This document shows positions 21,640-32,398 of a stretch of 50,965 nucleotides of DNA, one piece after another. The notes beneath the pieces were generated by a model. It made no database searches and was not told the DNA's origin. It saw nothing but the letters and a program-made list of their open reading frames with translations. This DNA is from Stagonosporopsis chrysanthemi. Taxonomy: Eukaryota > Ascomycota > Dothideomycetes > Pleosporales > Didymellaceae. The stretch is taken from contig JAFISE010000200.1 in the NCBI GenBank assembly GCA_022560025.1, positions 1 to 50,965 of the forward strand. The letters are read 5' to 3'. The translations under genes were made by a program, and so were the position numbers. Each line of letters opens with the position of its first letter. Positions within the stretch are counted from its first letter, which is position 1.

Positions 21640-22440
21640 GCATGGCTGTGGCTACGAGCGAGCCTACCTTTCTGAGCACTGCGAGCTCCTGCGACTTGCC
21701 TCAGCCTACACTGCGCTGGCTACTGGAGAGGAGGCAGGGTGGCCGTCAGGTAGATGATGTGCTTCACCGTCATGATCGCGAGCTTCAGCACGTCTGGGCG
21801 CCACGTCTTTCAAGACTCCATCAGCACGTGGCACTTATTGATGATAATCCGGTTGAGCTCGGGCATTGATCGCTCCTCGTTCAGGAACCGGGCAAACGCC
21901 GGCTCCACGGCGTGACGAAGACGACGCAGGCCCAGTACAGCGGCTGCCTGCCGCCCCACCTGGAAGCTGGGATGCCAGCTGCCTCGCAGCGATTGAGCAG
22001 GTTGTCGAGGAGCGTGTTGAGCGGCGCGATGACAATAGTGTACCTGCCGCGGACAAGCGACGCCGGCAGCATAAACAGCAGGCTCTTCCCAGCGCCTGTA
22101 GTCATGACCACAAGGACGCGCAGCTTGCGCTGGCAGATGGTCTGGAGAGCCTTTCGCTGCATGGGCCGGAGTTCGGCAGCGGGGTTGTTAACCAGCAAAC
22201 AGAAGGACGAAGTCAGGTCGGCGCTGGCGAGCGTCGCCTAGCGCCTCACCGCCAGCACGTCATTCCTGCGCCCCGCCTCGCCCATGTCCCCGCGGCGAGC
22301 GTCCTCGCGGGGAGCAGCCGCGCGCTCCCAGGCGAAGGTGAAGCGCACTGCCGCGCACGAATGCGTCTCTGAGGAAGCGCTGCAGCACCTCAAGAGGTAC
22401 AGATATTCGAGCGTTGACGAATCCTGTCACATTATTAGGC
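21640..22440 (-). pseudogene. RecQ-type helicase fragment, decayed
   Basis: Read on the minus strand from about 22440: FVNARISVPLEVLQRFLRD, then (other frame) LRPMQRKALQTICQ, VLVVMTTGAGKSLLFMLP (Walker A, motif I), VIAPLNTLLDNLLNRCEAAG (motif Ia), WACVVFVTP, RIIINKCHVLMES (DEAH-like motif II, where Asp-Glu has become Asn-Lys) and IIYLTATLPP (motif III). The fragment needs at least two frame changes, has internal stops, and lacks the whole second helicase domain (motifs IV-VI). It belongs to the repeated RecQ-like helicases common in fungal mobile DNA and subtelomeres, not to the cellular RecQ repair gene (inference). The open segment 21881-22198 alone encodes the motif I-Ia region. Confidence 0.8.
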
Positions 22441-22718
22441 TTCTTCTTTGTTTTTGGAAATGTAGTGCTGCTAGAAGTTTATGTCCCAGCTCTCTATCTA
22501 GTACTGTATGTTGCAGCAAATCTAACAATGTGTGGCGATGTGGTAACCTTGAAAGCCAACGTACATCGTGAGTAACTCTGATTACTCATGCAACCACGTT
22601 TTGAAACGTGCCTGCGTGACGCCCCTTGCGGATCCTACATAATTAATTTGGAGTCGTTATGAACCTTCCTAATCCATCACACGTTTTAATTGAGCTGAGG
22701 AGTTGGCCGAATTTTCTG
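22441..22718. other. Upstream region of the secreted-protein gene
   Basis: No gene is recognised. The sequence becomes more AT-rich toward the TATA-like box that precedes the secreted-protein gene. Confidence 0.4.
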
Positions 22719-22727
22719 TTATAAAGG
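22719..22727 (+). promoter_or_regulatory. TATA-like box of the secreted-protein gene
   Basis: TTATAAAGG lies about 130 bp upstream of the chosen start codon at 22855. A pyrimidine-rich stretch follows, as is common around fungal transcription starts. Confidence 0.35.
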
Positions 22728-22854
22728 TCGACAAGATGACGCTGCCTTGTCTTTATCATCTCAAACACAATCTCTTCACGCCTACAAGAACCCTTTCAAT
22801 TTACGTTGTTGTTTTCTGTACTACCCAAGCCTGCATTGCAGAGCACCACCAATC

Positions 22855-23262
22855 ATGCGTTCTTCAATCATTGTTATCGGCTTCGTCGCCCTTGCGGCCG
22901 CACTCCCAGCTATCGTGCCAGTTGACGAGACATCTCTGGCTGTCCGAACCGAGTCACTTGACAAAACTGTCGCTCTTGAACCTCGCCAGGGTTTTAACAA
23001 CTACGATCAGACCTTCTCATGGCCTGAGACTGAATTTATTGGCGGTGGCCTAGGCGCGCAATTCCAGGCTATCAACCAAGGAAATGGCAACTACAGGTTC
23101 AATTTCTTTAACACCAACCCACCAAACTCTCCTGATCTTAATTACCGGGTTTCAAACGCCGGCAAGACTCTGGCTTCAGTCAACCTAAGTACTGGAAAGA
23201 GTACTAGTGCCAACGTTGTCAAAACTGGAGACAATTACAATGTATATATCAAGCTAGCATAG
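22855..23262 (+). CDS. Small secreted protein, cysteine-free (135 aa)
   Basis: The ATG at 22855 is chosen because it begins a clear signal peptide (MRSSIIVIGFVALAAALPA, likely cleavage after residue 18-19). The frame is open further upstream, but that part lacks signal-peptide character. Residues about 20-46 look like a propeptide ending LEPRQ, where a Kex2-like protease could cut after Arg. The mature part is about 90 residues, rich in Asn, Gly, Ser and Phe (FNNYDQTFSWPETEF, GNYRFNFFNTNPPNSP) with no cysteine, and looks like a small beta-rich domain. I do not recognise the family. Secretion, small size and position between mobile-element debris fit an effector or surface protein, but this is only inference. 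Confidence 0.72.
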   Translation: MRSSIIVIGFVALAAALPAIVPVDETSLAVRTESLDKTVALEPRQGFNNYDQTFSWPETEFIGGGLGAQFQAINQGNGNYRFNFFNTNPPNSPDLNYRVSNAGKTLASVNLSTGKSTSANVVKTGDNYNVYIKLA

Positions 23263-24375
23263 AAGGTAGCTTTGACAATAAGGCATACAGAGCTGTTAGG
23301 AATAGTCTATCTACAGAGAGCTAGTAAGCTAGCCGGCATCGATTTCTTTCCCGCCGTCTGTCTTCTCGTTCCTGGCTCGGTCGTCGTAGCCATCCTCATT
23401 CGATGGGCCATCTGGCTGGGCTGGAGCGTCACGCTCATCGCCGGCGGCCTGTTCACCGTCCTCAATGAGCGTACTGAGAAGGCTATTTTCGCCCTCGCCC
23501 TTTCGGTGTTCAGCGGGCCTTGGGTTCATGTCTTACATAAGAGATTCTTCGCCAGATTGTGTTCGCGCAGTCGTCTCCATCTCGCCCATCTTCTGCTGCA
23601 TCGCAAGGATCTCCTGGGCTCTCGTTGCCAGCTGCCCCACTTTCTGCAGCTGGCCGACCTCGACGAGCGCTCATGATGATGATGATGTACAAGAGGACAA
23701 GGTAACTCTACAGCAGTAGGTAGGAGATGATGTCTAGCGTATCTCTTGCTTCTACCTAGCCGGTGGGTAAGCAAGATCTCGGTTTGAAAACCTTGAAACA
23801 AGCAATCAGCAAATTTGAAAATGTCAGCTCAGCTGCCCACGTAGCTCCCTTAGCGAGAAGAGAAGGGGAATTTGAGAAGCTAGACTACAACGTGCAGCGG
23901 CCAGGATCTGCAGGATCTCGGGTGCAGGTTTTTAATGTATGAGGTATCAAATCAGAGACAGTGCTATGCCGCGTAGCTGCAGCGGGGCAGGTCAAGAGAT
24001 GGGGATTTCAGCACGGCAGCAGAGGTCACGTAGTCAAGATGGCTCTAAAGGGGCAAGTGCATGGGAAGTCGCTGGGTCAATCAGGGACTACCGTTAGTAC
24101 AAGAAGGGGCAAAGAGAGTCAGGGACGGCACGCATGTCGGTTCGCTGCCATGTAGGGTGGATGAAGAGACGATGTGTTCGCGGTTGATCAGATCTGGAAT
24201 ATTTTGGCAGCTCTCAAGGGCTCAGATGCTGTTCTGGTTCCAAGATTGCCATTAAAGCAGAGTTTCTCACTGGATCATGAGCTGAATCATTCAGACTCAC
24301 TCTCATGCAACTAAGAGTTTCGAGTCAAACACGTCGAGAGCTGGCAAAGCTGAAGTGTCAACGTCAGCTCCTGAT
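23263..24375. other. Region with unresolved short frames
   Basis: Two readings compete at 23272-23690. On the plus strand a 134-codon frame contains two hydrophobic stretches (AVCLLVPGSVVVAILIRWAI and WSVTLIAGGLFTVL) like a small membrane protein. On the minus strand a stretch encodes a heptad-like helix (ALVEVGQLQKVGQLATRAQE). Either could be a relic exon; neither has a full gene model. From 23700 to 24375 I see nothing beyond the probable 3' end of the next gene. Confidence 0.4.
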
Positions 24376-25535
24376 CTACTCAAGATCCGCCTGAAGCTGA
24401 TCTTCATCACTTTCAATATCACCTTCCTCAACGTAGAGATCGCTGCTGTCGGGCTGGGTGCCCTGTTCCCTGCTGGTCTCTAGCAGGTTGTCAATGCAGC
24501 CCAACAAAGCCTGATCCGCTTCGTTTGAGATTCTGACAAACTGCTCCGCAGCCGATACTCGTAATTGTTGCTCCCTTCGATCTAAATCCCCTCTTTGTTT
24601 CTGCATTGCCAGAAGCTCATGGTTCACTTTCTGCTGCATAGCTTCCGTGTTGTGTTTTGTCTTGGTGATGATCCCTTGCAGACGAGCATACACAGCCTGA
24701 AGCTTGGACTTGCTGCTTTGATCGCGCAATATCTCCGTAAGCACGAGAGCGGCGTGGATTTGTTCTAGAAAGGCATCATGTTCCAGGTGTAGCCTATGAA
24801 CCGCGGAGTGCCGGAGAAGCGCTAGGCGCGGCCGAATTGTCTTGAATGTAGCACGACTCGCCTCGCCTATACAGGCTTCGGGTAGAGTATCAATCCGATC
24901 GTTCATAATGTGAAGCCACTTTGTCAACTCTAATGCAGCGGCACAGCTCCAGGCGCGATGCTCAAGGACAGAGGGAAACCACGCGCGCGTGAAGTCGTAA
25001 CACGACGTCTCAAGGATATGTTGCGTCGTTCCCAGAACCTGGTGTTGGGCATTGTAAGAGAACTTGAAAAGCCTCGCGTCAAGGTGAGAGGATACGGGTT
25101 TTTTGTCATTCTTCTCTTCTGCGCATGTAAGACACAGAATCTTATCTCAATTTTGAGGTTCAACAACCTACCACGTGGCAAAGCTGCAGCACCGCGGCTT
25201 AGCACAGGTCCCACCGGCTCCTTAAGCGCTTGAGAGGCCCCATCTCCCTCTACCAATGTCTTGCGGAGCTTTTCGTGTTGAGGGTTTCCCGCCCATAGTT
25301 CTGGAAAGTCAATTTTCGCTGCCTCCTCTACCTCGAAAACGCGGTCGTTGAGCAGGGATTGGAGGATAGGTATTGTTTTTTGCTTGAGATGTTGTTCATC
25401 CAAGGGCTCAGATATTGGCGATGCTCGAACAATGCGATGTATAGCTTTCTTCGATCGCACGCGAGCATTCTTCCCGCTAAACAGCTTTCGATACGCCAGA
25501 TACACACGTTGCCGCTCTACTTTGTTCGGTTTCAT
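24376..25535 (-). CDS. Hypothetical coiled-coil protein (368 aa)
   Basis: Two exons: 25172-25535 and 24376-25118, with a 53-bp intron (25119-25171, GTAGGT..CGCAG). The joined frame reads LPR-EEKNDKKPVSSHLDA and stays open for 368 codons. It starts MKPNKVERQRVYLAYRKLF. Residues about 150-260 are helical and Trp/His-rich (YDFTRAWFPSVLEHRAWSCA, LRHSAVHRLHLEHDAFLEQI). Residues about 270-345 form a strong heptad coiled coil (AMQQKVNHELLAMQKQRGD). The C-terminus is acidic (EEGDIESDEDQLQADLE). No signal peptide, membrane segment or enzyme motif is seen. I know similar fungal hypothetical proteins but no function. Confidence 0.75.
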
Positions 25536-26219
25536 TGATAGCAGTGCTGGTGACAGTAGCTAGTAGTGTCGATTTGCGGGAATGCCATGGGCGTGCGGGT
25601 GTCTCCACGGGGCGTCGCAACGAAGCTGCTCACGCGCCATCTACGCTGCGCGTGAACGCGCTGGCGGTGTGCGGGGTACCGTGGTTAGTCAGCACATGCG
25701 CTCCACCGTAGCACCAAGCTGCCAACATGCCAAAGCGCGCACGCTCCAAAAGCAACAGTGCCTCCACTGAGGAAGGTCGCGCGCCACGCTTCAAGCTTAC
25801 GGCATCAATGTTGATACACAACGCGCACTGCCGGCCAATCTTCAGAGTCACCTTAACACAGTACTGTCCTGTAAGAGAGACGGCCCTTGCTCCCCCAACG
25901 CCCGCTGCGTCGTGCAGCATTGCCTTGAGTGCGCTGTGGGGACTGTTCAGCTCACAGTCCAACAACTTGGAAAAATTTTAGGCGTTCTTTGGCTCTCTCT
26001 GTGCAAAAAATGAGCTGCTAGACACTACTGAATTTGCCAAAGCTCGAGGTTTGTTAGTGATGGAATCTTTACACAATAGAGTAGGTCGAGACCTTATTCC
26101 GCTTAGTAGATGAAGTTAGCACGTGCTGACCCAATCAGCAAAATTTGTTTACCGAGTCAGCACATCACAGAAGTTATGATAGATGTTCAAATAACAGGAG
26201 AATAGATTACTATCTCAAG
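25536..26219. other. Intergenic DNA with an unsupported frame
   Basis: A plus-strand frame at 25727-25981 starts MPKRARSKSNSASTEEGRAP, and an overlapping minus-strand frame covers 25630-25965. Neither has a recognised domain. 25982-26219 is probably the 3' flank of the aldehyde dehydrogenase gene. Confidence 0.35.
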
Positions 26220-27851
26220 CTACACAGAAACCTTCATCAAGACCGTCTTTGTCTCAAGGAAGTTGTCAATGCTGCTAGTGTATCCCTCCCTGCCAACTCC
26301 GCTGGTTTTCCACCCACCAAATGGCATGTCATGAGCCACTGTAGGAGACGTACAGTTGATTGCTACTGTTCCTGCTTCCAGGCCCTTTGCAAAGCGCATG
26401 GCACGATCAAGGCTTTTCGTGTAAACTGCAGCATACAATCCGTACTCCGTCTCATTGGCCTTCTTCAGTATCTCCTCTTCAGTGCTGAAGGTATTTATGA
26501 TGACGACGGGACCAAAGATCTCTTCTTTCAAGATTTTTGCATCCTCTGGGACGTTCTTAAAGATTGTGGGCTGAATCACGTAGCCTTGTGCGCCGGGGGG
26601 ACTGCCGCCTCCGGTGACAAGTTCCCCTGAATGCTTCCCAGAATCAATGTAGCTGCGAACGATCTTGAACTGCATCTCGTCGGCCATAGGCCCATGATCG
26701 GTTTTATAGTCGGTTGGATCACCAATTGTGATTGCTTCGAAGTTCTTTTTGAAGACAGAGATGAAACTGTCCGCTATGGTATCTTGGACGTAGATTCGGG
26801 AGTTCGCCATGCATGATTGTCCGCTATTCCACTGGATGCTGTTCTTGGTTTCTGCGGCAGCCGCTTCAATGTCTGAGTCGTCAAAGACAATTGCAGGGGA
26901 TTTTCCTCCAAGCTCAAGCATGACGTTCTTCAGGTTAGATTGGGCAGCTGCAATCTGAATCATGCGACCAGTGCGGGCGGATCCAGTGAATGACAGAGCA
27001 CGTATGTCGATGTGAGACGAGAGACAGGAGCCTGAAATATGACCGTGTCCAGAGAGCACATTTATTACACCTGGGGGGAACCCGGCTCGTTCGATCAGGG
27101 TTGCGACTTTCGCGGACTATAATTCGAAATCAGCGCTAAGTAGAAACGCAGGCTTCTCAAACTGGCTTACCGTCAAAGGCGCTTTCTCACTGCTTTTCAA
27201 CACAACTGTATTGCCTGCTGCTAGAGCAGGAGCGAGCTTAGAAGAGAGAAAGAAAATTGGCAAGTTCCAAGGAATAATGGCAGCGACAACGCCAAATGGC
27301 TGTTTCAACGACACGTTCACATATCCAGGGGTGTTCAGACTAGAAGTCCCCTGAATATTGTAACCTGCCTCAGCAAAGTGGTCGAAGTTGGATGCGCCGA
27401 CCCAAGAGTCCCAGTAGGTTCGGACCGGCCTCCCCATTGAGATGGCCTCGAGATAAGCAAGCTCGTTATGGGATTCTCTCATCAAGCCGGCTAATTTCTT
27501 CATGTAGGCGCCACGCTGTTCAGGAGATAGGGCGGCCCAGCTCGGCTGTGCAGCCTTTGCTGCTGCGACAGCGGCGTTGGTGTCTTCCACACTGGCTTCG
27601 GCCACTACAAGGCATTAGTTACGTATGGCAGGAGCATCGGAGTAATAACCCGCCTTCAGCAACAACATCCATAGTTGAAGGAGATTTGAGCTCGAAGGTT
27701 TCCCCCCCAGAAGCTTTGACGAACTGGTGCATCACAGACTTGTTAGCAACATGTCAAGAACACATCGATCTAGAAGCCTCACCTTGCCATTGATGAACAA
27801 TCGCGTCTCGATTTCCTCCTTCGACCAGGTCTGTTTCTGCACAGCTGACAT
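26220..27851 (-). CDS. NAD(P)-dependent aldehyde dehydrogenase (489 aa)
   Basis: Oxidises an aldehyde to its acid using NAD(P)+; cytosolic by lack of a targeting signal. Four exons: 27783-27851, 27654-27723, 27171-27604 and 26220-27116. The introns are 59, 49 and 54 bp. The 49-bp intron (27605-27653) needs a GC donor to keep the conserved VAEASVEDTNAAV join. Motifs: PWNLPIFF and KSSEKAPLT (cofactor and active-site loops), FTGSARTG (Rossmann turn), catalytic Glu259 in MLELGGKSP and Cys293 in NSGQSCMANSRIYVQ, 34 residues apart as in classical ALDHs, and EEIFGPV. Full family length. It is divergent from the MFS gene across about 670 bp, suggesting shared control. Substrate not predictable; of the broad-substrate type found in fungal metabolite and detoxification clusters. 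Confidence 0.93.
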
Positions 27852-28521
27852 GTCTTCTTCGTTGTTTTGATTTAAATCTATATATTGTAAAAGTGATGTT
27901 GTGGTTGTAAAGATCCTCCTGCGGCATGAAGGATGTTTTATAGTTGGGAAGTCGTCCCCTTGATTCAATTGCTCCAGCCTCATCCATGCTTCACGGACAA
28001 AACTCCTAGAGATGTCCGTATTCGGCGATCGGCGAACGTACGCACACCGAAACAACAGTGGCAGTGTAGCCAATGAGGGGTCGACATATCTATCCTAGGC
28101 AAAAAGTGTGGGGCCATCCAACACCGCTCGCTTTACTAAGGTCCGTTGATGGCGCGTGCGGCTCCAGATTGCAAATCAGATTCTGGTCCGTGCTCTCACA
28201 AGCTCTCTCCCGGCGATGCAACATTCGCCGCGCCGAAGGGAATGCACATCCGCCGAGTCACATTTGATTTGCCTGATTGGTCATGCCGCACGATTTGTTA
28301 TTCTGTCTATGTCTCCTGCAACATTATCCTGCGCCGAGCCGAAATGGAGCATTACAAAGAGTCCTTGTTTTGGCTATGGTAAAGCTTCCGACGGACCCGC
28401 AAGCGAAGTTGGGCTTGCCTCTCAAAAACTACAGTTCCACCAAGAACTTCAGCGTCGCGCCTTCTGTCTTTTTTTGTGTGTACACTCAAGACTCTCCGCT
28501 CCACAGCTCTCTCATTTCAGC
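27852..28521. promoter_or_regulatory. Bidirectional promoter between ALDH and MFS transporter
   Basis: The 670 bp between two divergent start codons. It contains CCAAT-type boxes (GCCAATGAG near 28065, ATTGG near 28277) and a TATA-like ATATATAG on the ALDH side near 27880. It also holds related GC-rich words near 28017-28032 (TTCGGCGATCGGCGAA) and near 28225 (TTCGCCGCGCCGAA), both built from TTCG/CGAA plus CGGCG halves. Such CGG-type words are typical of Zn2Cys6 regulator sites, and one such regulator is encoded at 30279-32398. Binding is inferred. Confidence 0.45.
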
Positions 28522-30102
28522 ATGTCCATTCACAAGTCTAGTATCGCTAGCAATCCCGAGTCAGACAGACCAACACCTCCAGAGGTCGATCAGGTTCCAT
28601 CGATAGACAACTCCGACGAGAAGGCCAATACTGGTCTTACCTCAGCATGGACTTCGAATGAGGCTCCCGATGGCGGAATGGTAGCGTGGCTGGTAGTTTT
28701 TGGTGCTTGGTGCACCTCCTTCTGCAGTTTCGGATGGATCAATAGTATGTTTACTTCGGCGTTTTGCACCCTAGCTCTTGAATACTGAAAATGTGTCTCC
28801 CTTCAGGTATTGGCACCTTTCAGCAGTATTATTCAACAGAACTCCTGCCGCAATATTCACCCGGAACAATATCCTGGATCCCCTCACTGCAAGTCTTTTT
28901 CATGTTCGCCATGGTAAGTTTGCGTGCCCATGTAGATTGCCTGCCGGATTCTAACCACAATTTAGGGTCCAGTTGTTGGTAGATTGTATGATCGTTACGG
29001 GCCACAATACCTTGTAATTGTTGGGACCTTCCTCCATGTTTTCGGATTGATGATGGCATCCCTCTCAACAGAATACTACCAAATCATGCTCTCCCAAGGC
29101 GTCTGCAGTGCCATTGGCGTGTCACTCATATTTCAGCCAGGTGTGTATCTTTCTCCAAGATTTTTTTGATATTTATGGTTTCTAATCCCACTGAAGCTTT
29201 GAATGCCATCGTCACCTGGTTCGATAAGAAACGGGGCATAGCCTACGGCATTCTTTCCACCGGGTCTAGCATCGGGGGCATTGTCTTCCCCATCATGACA
29301 AGTCGCCTCATTCCTTCCTTGGGTTTCGGATGGACGATGCGTGTTTCTGCCTTCCTGATTCTCGCTCTGCTCATTCTCGCCATCTTGACTGTCAAGTCCC
29401 GAATTCCTCCTAGTTTGCAGCATGTAACTAAGGAACAGCTTGTTGAACCGTTCCGTGAGCCTGTGTTTCTGGCTCTCAATACTGGACTGTGTTTGTTCAC
29501 ATTCGGGATGTTTATCCCGATCAACTACCTCGCAGTGGAAGCTGCTGCCAATGGGATGAGCCCAGATTTGGCCCGATACCTCGTTGCTATTTTCAACGCT
29601 GCTAGGTTCGTCCTCTGATACCGTTTTCCTAATGAAGGCATTAATTAACAATGGCTTTGCACACAGTCTCTTTGGTCGTCTCCTCACTGGATTTCTAGCC
29701 GACCGTATAGGCAAATACAACATATTTACCCTGGCCGCGTCCGCGACAGGCATAAGTACTTTAGCCCTGTGGCTTCCGATTGGTCGAGATAACGATGCTG
29801 CACGCATTGCATACGCGGTCCTATATGGGTTCTTCTCTGGCGCTTATGTCTCCCTCATCGCAGGTCTGGTGGCACAAATCTCTCCAATGAAGGAGATTGG
29901 ATTCAGAACGGGACTGGTGTTCTTCGTCAACAGTGTTGGAGCCTTGACGACATCACCCATTGCCGGTGCCATTCTGGACAGGGAGAATGGCAGCTGGACT
30001 GGAGTGAAAGTTTTCTCTGGTATTTTCTGCATTGCCGGCACGGTGTTCGTCTTTATGGCGAGAGTCTATAAAGTTGGATGGAAGTTTAACGTCTTTTTCT
30101 GA
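28522..30102 (+). CDS. MFS transporter, monocarboxylate-porter type (449 aa)
   Basis: Membrane transporter of the major facilitator superfamily, MCT-like branch, moving a small organic acid or related metabolite across the plasma or vacuolar membrane. Five exons: 28522-28744, 28807-28913, 28966-29140, 29197-29605 and 29667-30102. The introns are 62, 52, 56 and 61 bp, all GT-AG, and phases join exactly (1350 nt). The N-terminus is hydrophilic. EAPDGGMVAWLVVFGAW is the MCT-type signature before helix 1, GRLYDRYGPQ is the loop 2-3 motif A, and GRLLTGFLADRIGKYN its second copy in loop 8-9. About twelve hydrophobic helices fit. Divergent from the ALDH gene; convergent with the regulator gene (176 bp apart), which supports a joint role in uptake or export of the cluster compound. 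Confidence 0.93.
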
Positions 30103-30278
30103 TATCAGCATAAGTTTCACGCTTCTAAGCTAATGGCGGAGGGTTTTGTTTCCCTTAGCTTCGCTAAACGTAGTTTCGTCACTCCACCATAACATATAGA
30201 TTATAGAAGCATTTTAACACATATACAAATGGAAAACTCACTACAGGTTGGCCCACGTCAAACATCCAGAATGAGGAC

Positions 30279-32398
30279 TTACAAGTTCCCCATATTAACA
30301 TTGTCAATTATTGAGTCCCAGTACAGATGGTTGAATGCATCCATACTCCAATCCATGCTTGGAAGAAGTTGTCCTTCGTGCGCATCACTTGCTCCAACAT
30401 CGACTGTAGTTGTTGTCTCCATATCATAGCTTCCCCGTGTCCCATTTCCCCTGACATCTTCTCCATTGATGACCTCTCCCTTGCCTCTTGTTGATGCAGA
30501 ATCCCTGACCTTCATTGCCTTCTCCCTCAATTTGCGCAAAACGGTCCAGTTCCCGCCCTCCTCGTCAGTGATCGCACTCGCAAAGCAAGCGTTTGCTAGC
30601 ATCCACGCCCTATCTGTACTAGGACCCTCAGGCGAGACACATAAGTATCGAAAGATGAACATCAGCACGTGGTACTGTGGATAACTCTGCGTGTTCCATT
30701 GAAACCCTTGAAGCATGTCATCGGTCCGGAATTGTCCGCTGATCTCTAGGATTTCGCAGGCGTGAAGGAAGTCTTCTTCCGTTCTTTGACGCGTCTCGGT
30801 CGTTTCCAGCAAAGAAGGAATTGTGACAAGCCTTGAGGTGTGGTGTCGTAGCCATATTTGGCGGGAGACAAAATCAAGCTTGCTAGGAAGCAGCTTGCCA
30901 ATAAGATAAGCCATGCGCTGTATTGGAATATTTTGATCGCAGTGCTGCAGGTACTCGATCTCAAAATGTGCTTTAAGCGTTTGGAATGCTTGTTGCCGGG
31001 CCAACTCAGTTGGATGGCTGGTGTTGGGGGAAGTGCTCAGCAATGTTTTACGAAAAACATTATGTGCTTCGATTACCATTAAAGTAAATGACATATCAGT
31101 CCATCTCGGCTTCAAAGTCGGAGGGCGTTCCATAGTCGGATAAAGGTCGCTGTCGTTGACATTTGATGGAAACGCAACGTCGATTGCGCTGTCGGGTGTG
31201 TAAAATTTTAGGCCGTGGTCTTCGGTTACACGAGAGTCGTTGATAACAATCGACCACCAAAGGCGCCGCCGCATCTCGCATTCAAAAGGCGGAAGCTTGA
31301 AGTTCGTGCCATCACGGTGAAGGCCAATGGATTGAGCTGACCGGGTAATGAGTCCATTTAAGGCCCAGATACCTCGACCTCCACGGGAGGATCGAAAACA
31401 AAACTATGATGAGTCAGCCACGCATCGTTGGATTAGCGCTCTGCTTACCAGATACAAGGTTATCGCTTGTAAAGTCATCAATGTCGGGGTGTCTAAGAAA
31501 TCTGATGCAGCAAGCGAATGCTCCAATCCTTGCTTAAACGTGTTCAAAGCGATGCTTTTGGTCTGTCCGAGTAGATGCGCCACATAATCTGAATCCAAGC
31601 TCGACACTCCAGCGAAGTATATGGCAAATAGAAGGGCATTGATTCCAGGATTGGCATGAATGGGATCATTGATTGCACCGTAAATAACGCCCTGTGTTGA
31701 TGGGATATGGAGAATCTTGAAGAGCGGGTCAACGTTATTGATAAAAGCTTGCCATAATTGTACAGCACAAGGTCGAGATGGATGATTAGATCCGTTCTCG
31801 GGAGATGGCTTGTGGAAGGCGGACAGTAGCGGATCAATATCTAGGCAAGCTAAGTCGTGGGAATCACTTCCAGTATGCTGGTTCTCGATCAAAAACTTAA
31901 TTTCTTGTTCCTGTGATACATGTCAGAAACGGTGATTTGTAAGTGAATACTACAAACCTCTTCCAGGACTTGAGAAAGGAGAGCGTCATTGAAATAGCGA
32001 CTTGAAGAGTCACCCTGAACAAGCCTTTCTTCACTTGATACACCAACCACAGAAGAGCTGTCCGGGTCATTGGAGTTGACTTCGTCAGTAGTAGGCGGGC
32101 TACGAGAAGCAAAATCTTGCACAGCCGCTGGAACATTGGTGAGGGCACTGATAGTTCTTTCCAGCCGGACGAGACGCGCCGAGACATCAGCAATGGTCTT
32201 TTTTTGTGGCCGGCGAACGTTCTGTTCCGGTGACGGGTAGTAACATAAGACATCAGCGCGGCTACAGTTCCTACACGGTGACTTTCTGTCACATCGGATT
32301 TTCCGTTGGTGACATAGTAAACAAGATCGGTCGAGTCTTCTTTGCTTTGTCATCATTGGAACCGGCGGAGTGTTGGGTGTTTCTTGAGCGTCGGCCAT
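30279..32398 (-). CDS. Zn2Cys6 fungal-specific transcription factor (675 aa)
   Basis: Nuclear regulator. Three exons: 31958-32398, 31449-31910 and 30279-31403, with introns of 47 and 45 bp. The start at 32398 (MADAQETPNTPP) is preferred; an in-frame ATG further up at 32467 is possible. Zinc cluster at residues 26-52 with the six cysteines spaced CX2CX6CX5CX2CX6C, followed by a basic linker (RRPQKKT) and a leucine-containing helix (LVRLERTISAL), usual for DNA binding and dimerisation. The middle homology region carries GRGIWALNGLITRSAQSIGL and FECEMRRRLWWSI, hallmarks of the fungal-specific TF domain. It is the only regulator in the cluster and most likely controls the flanking ALDH, MFS, quinone reductase and SDR genes (inference from position). 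Confidence 0.92.

Noticed and set aside
26145..26630. 161-codon plus-strand frame across the 3' end of the aldehyde dehydrogenase
   Set aside because: It overlaps conserved ALDH coding sequence on the other strand and has no features of its own.
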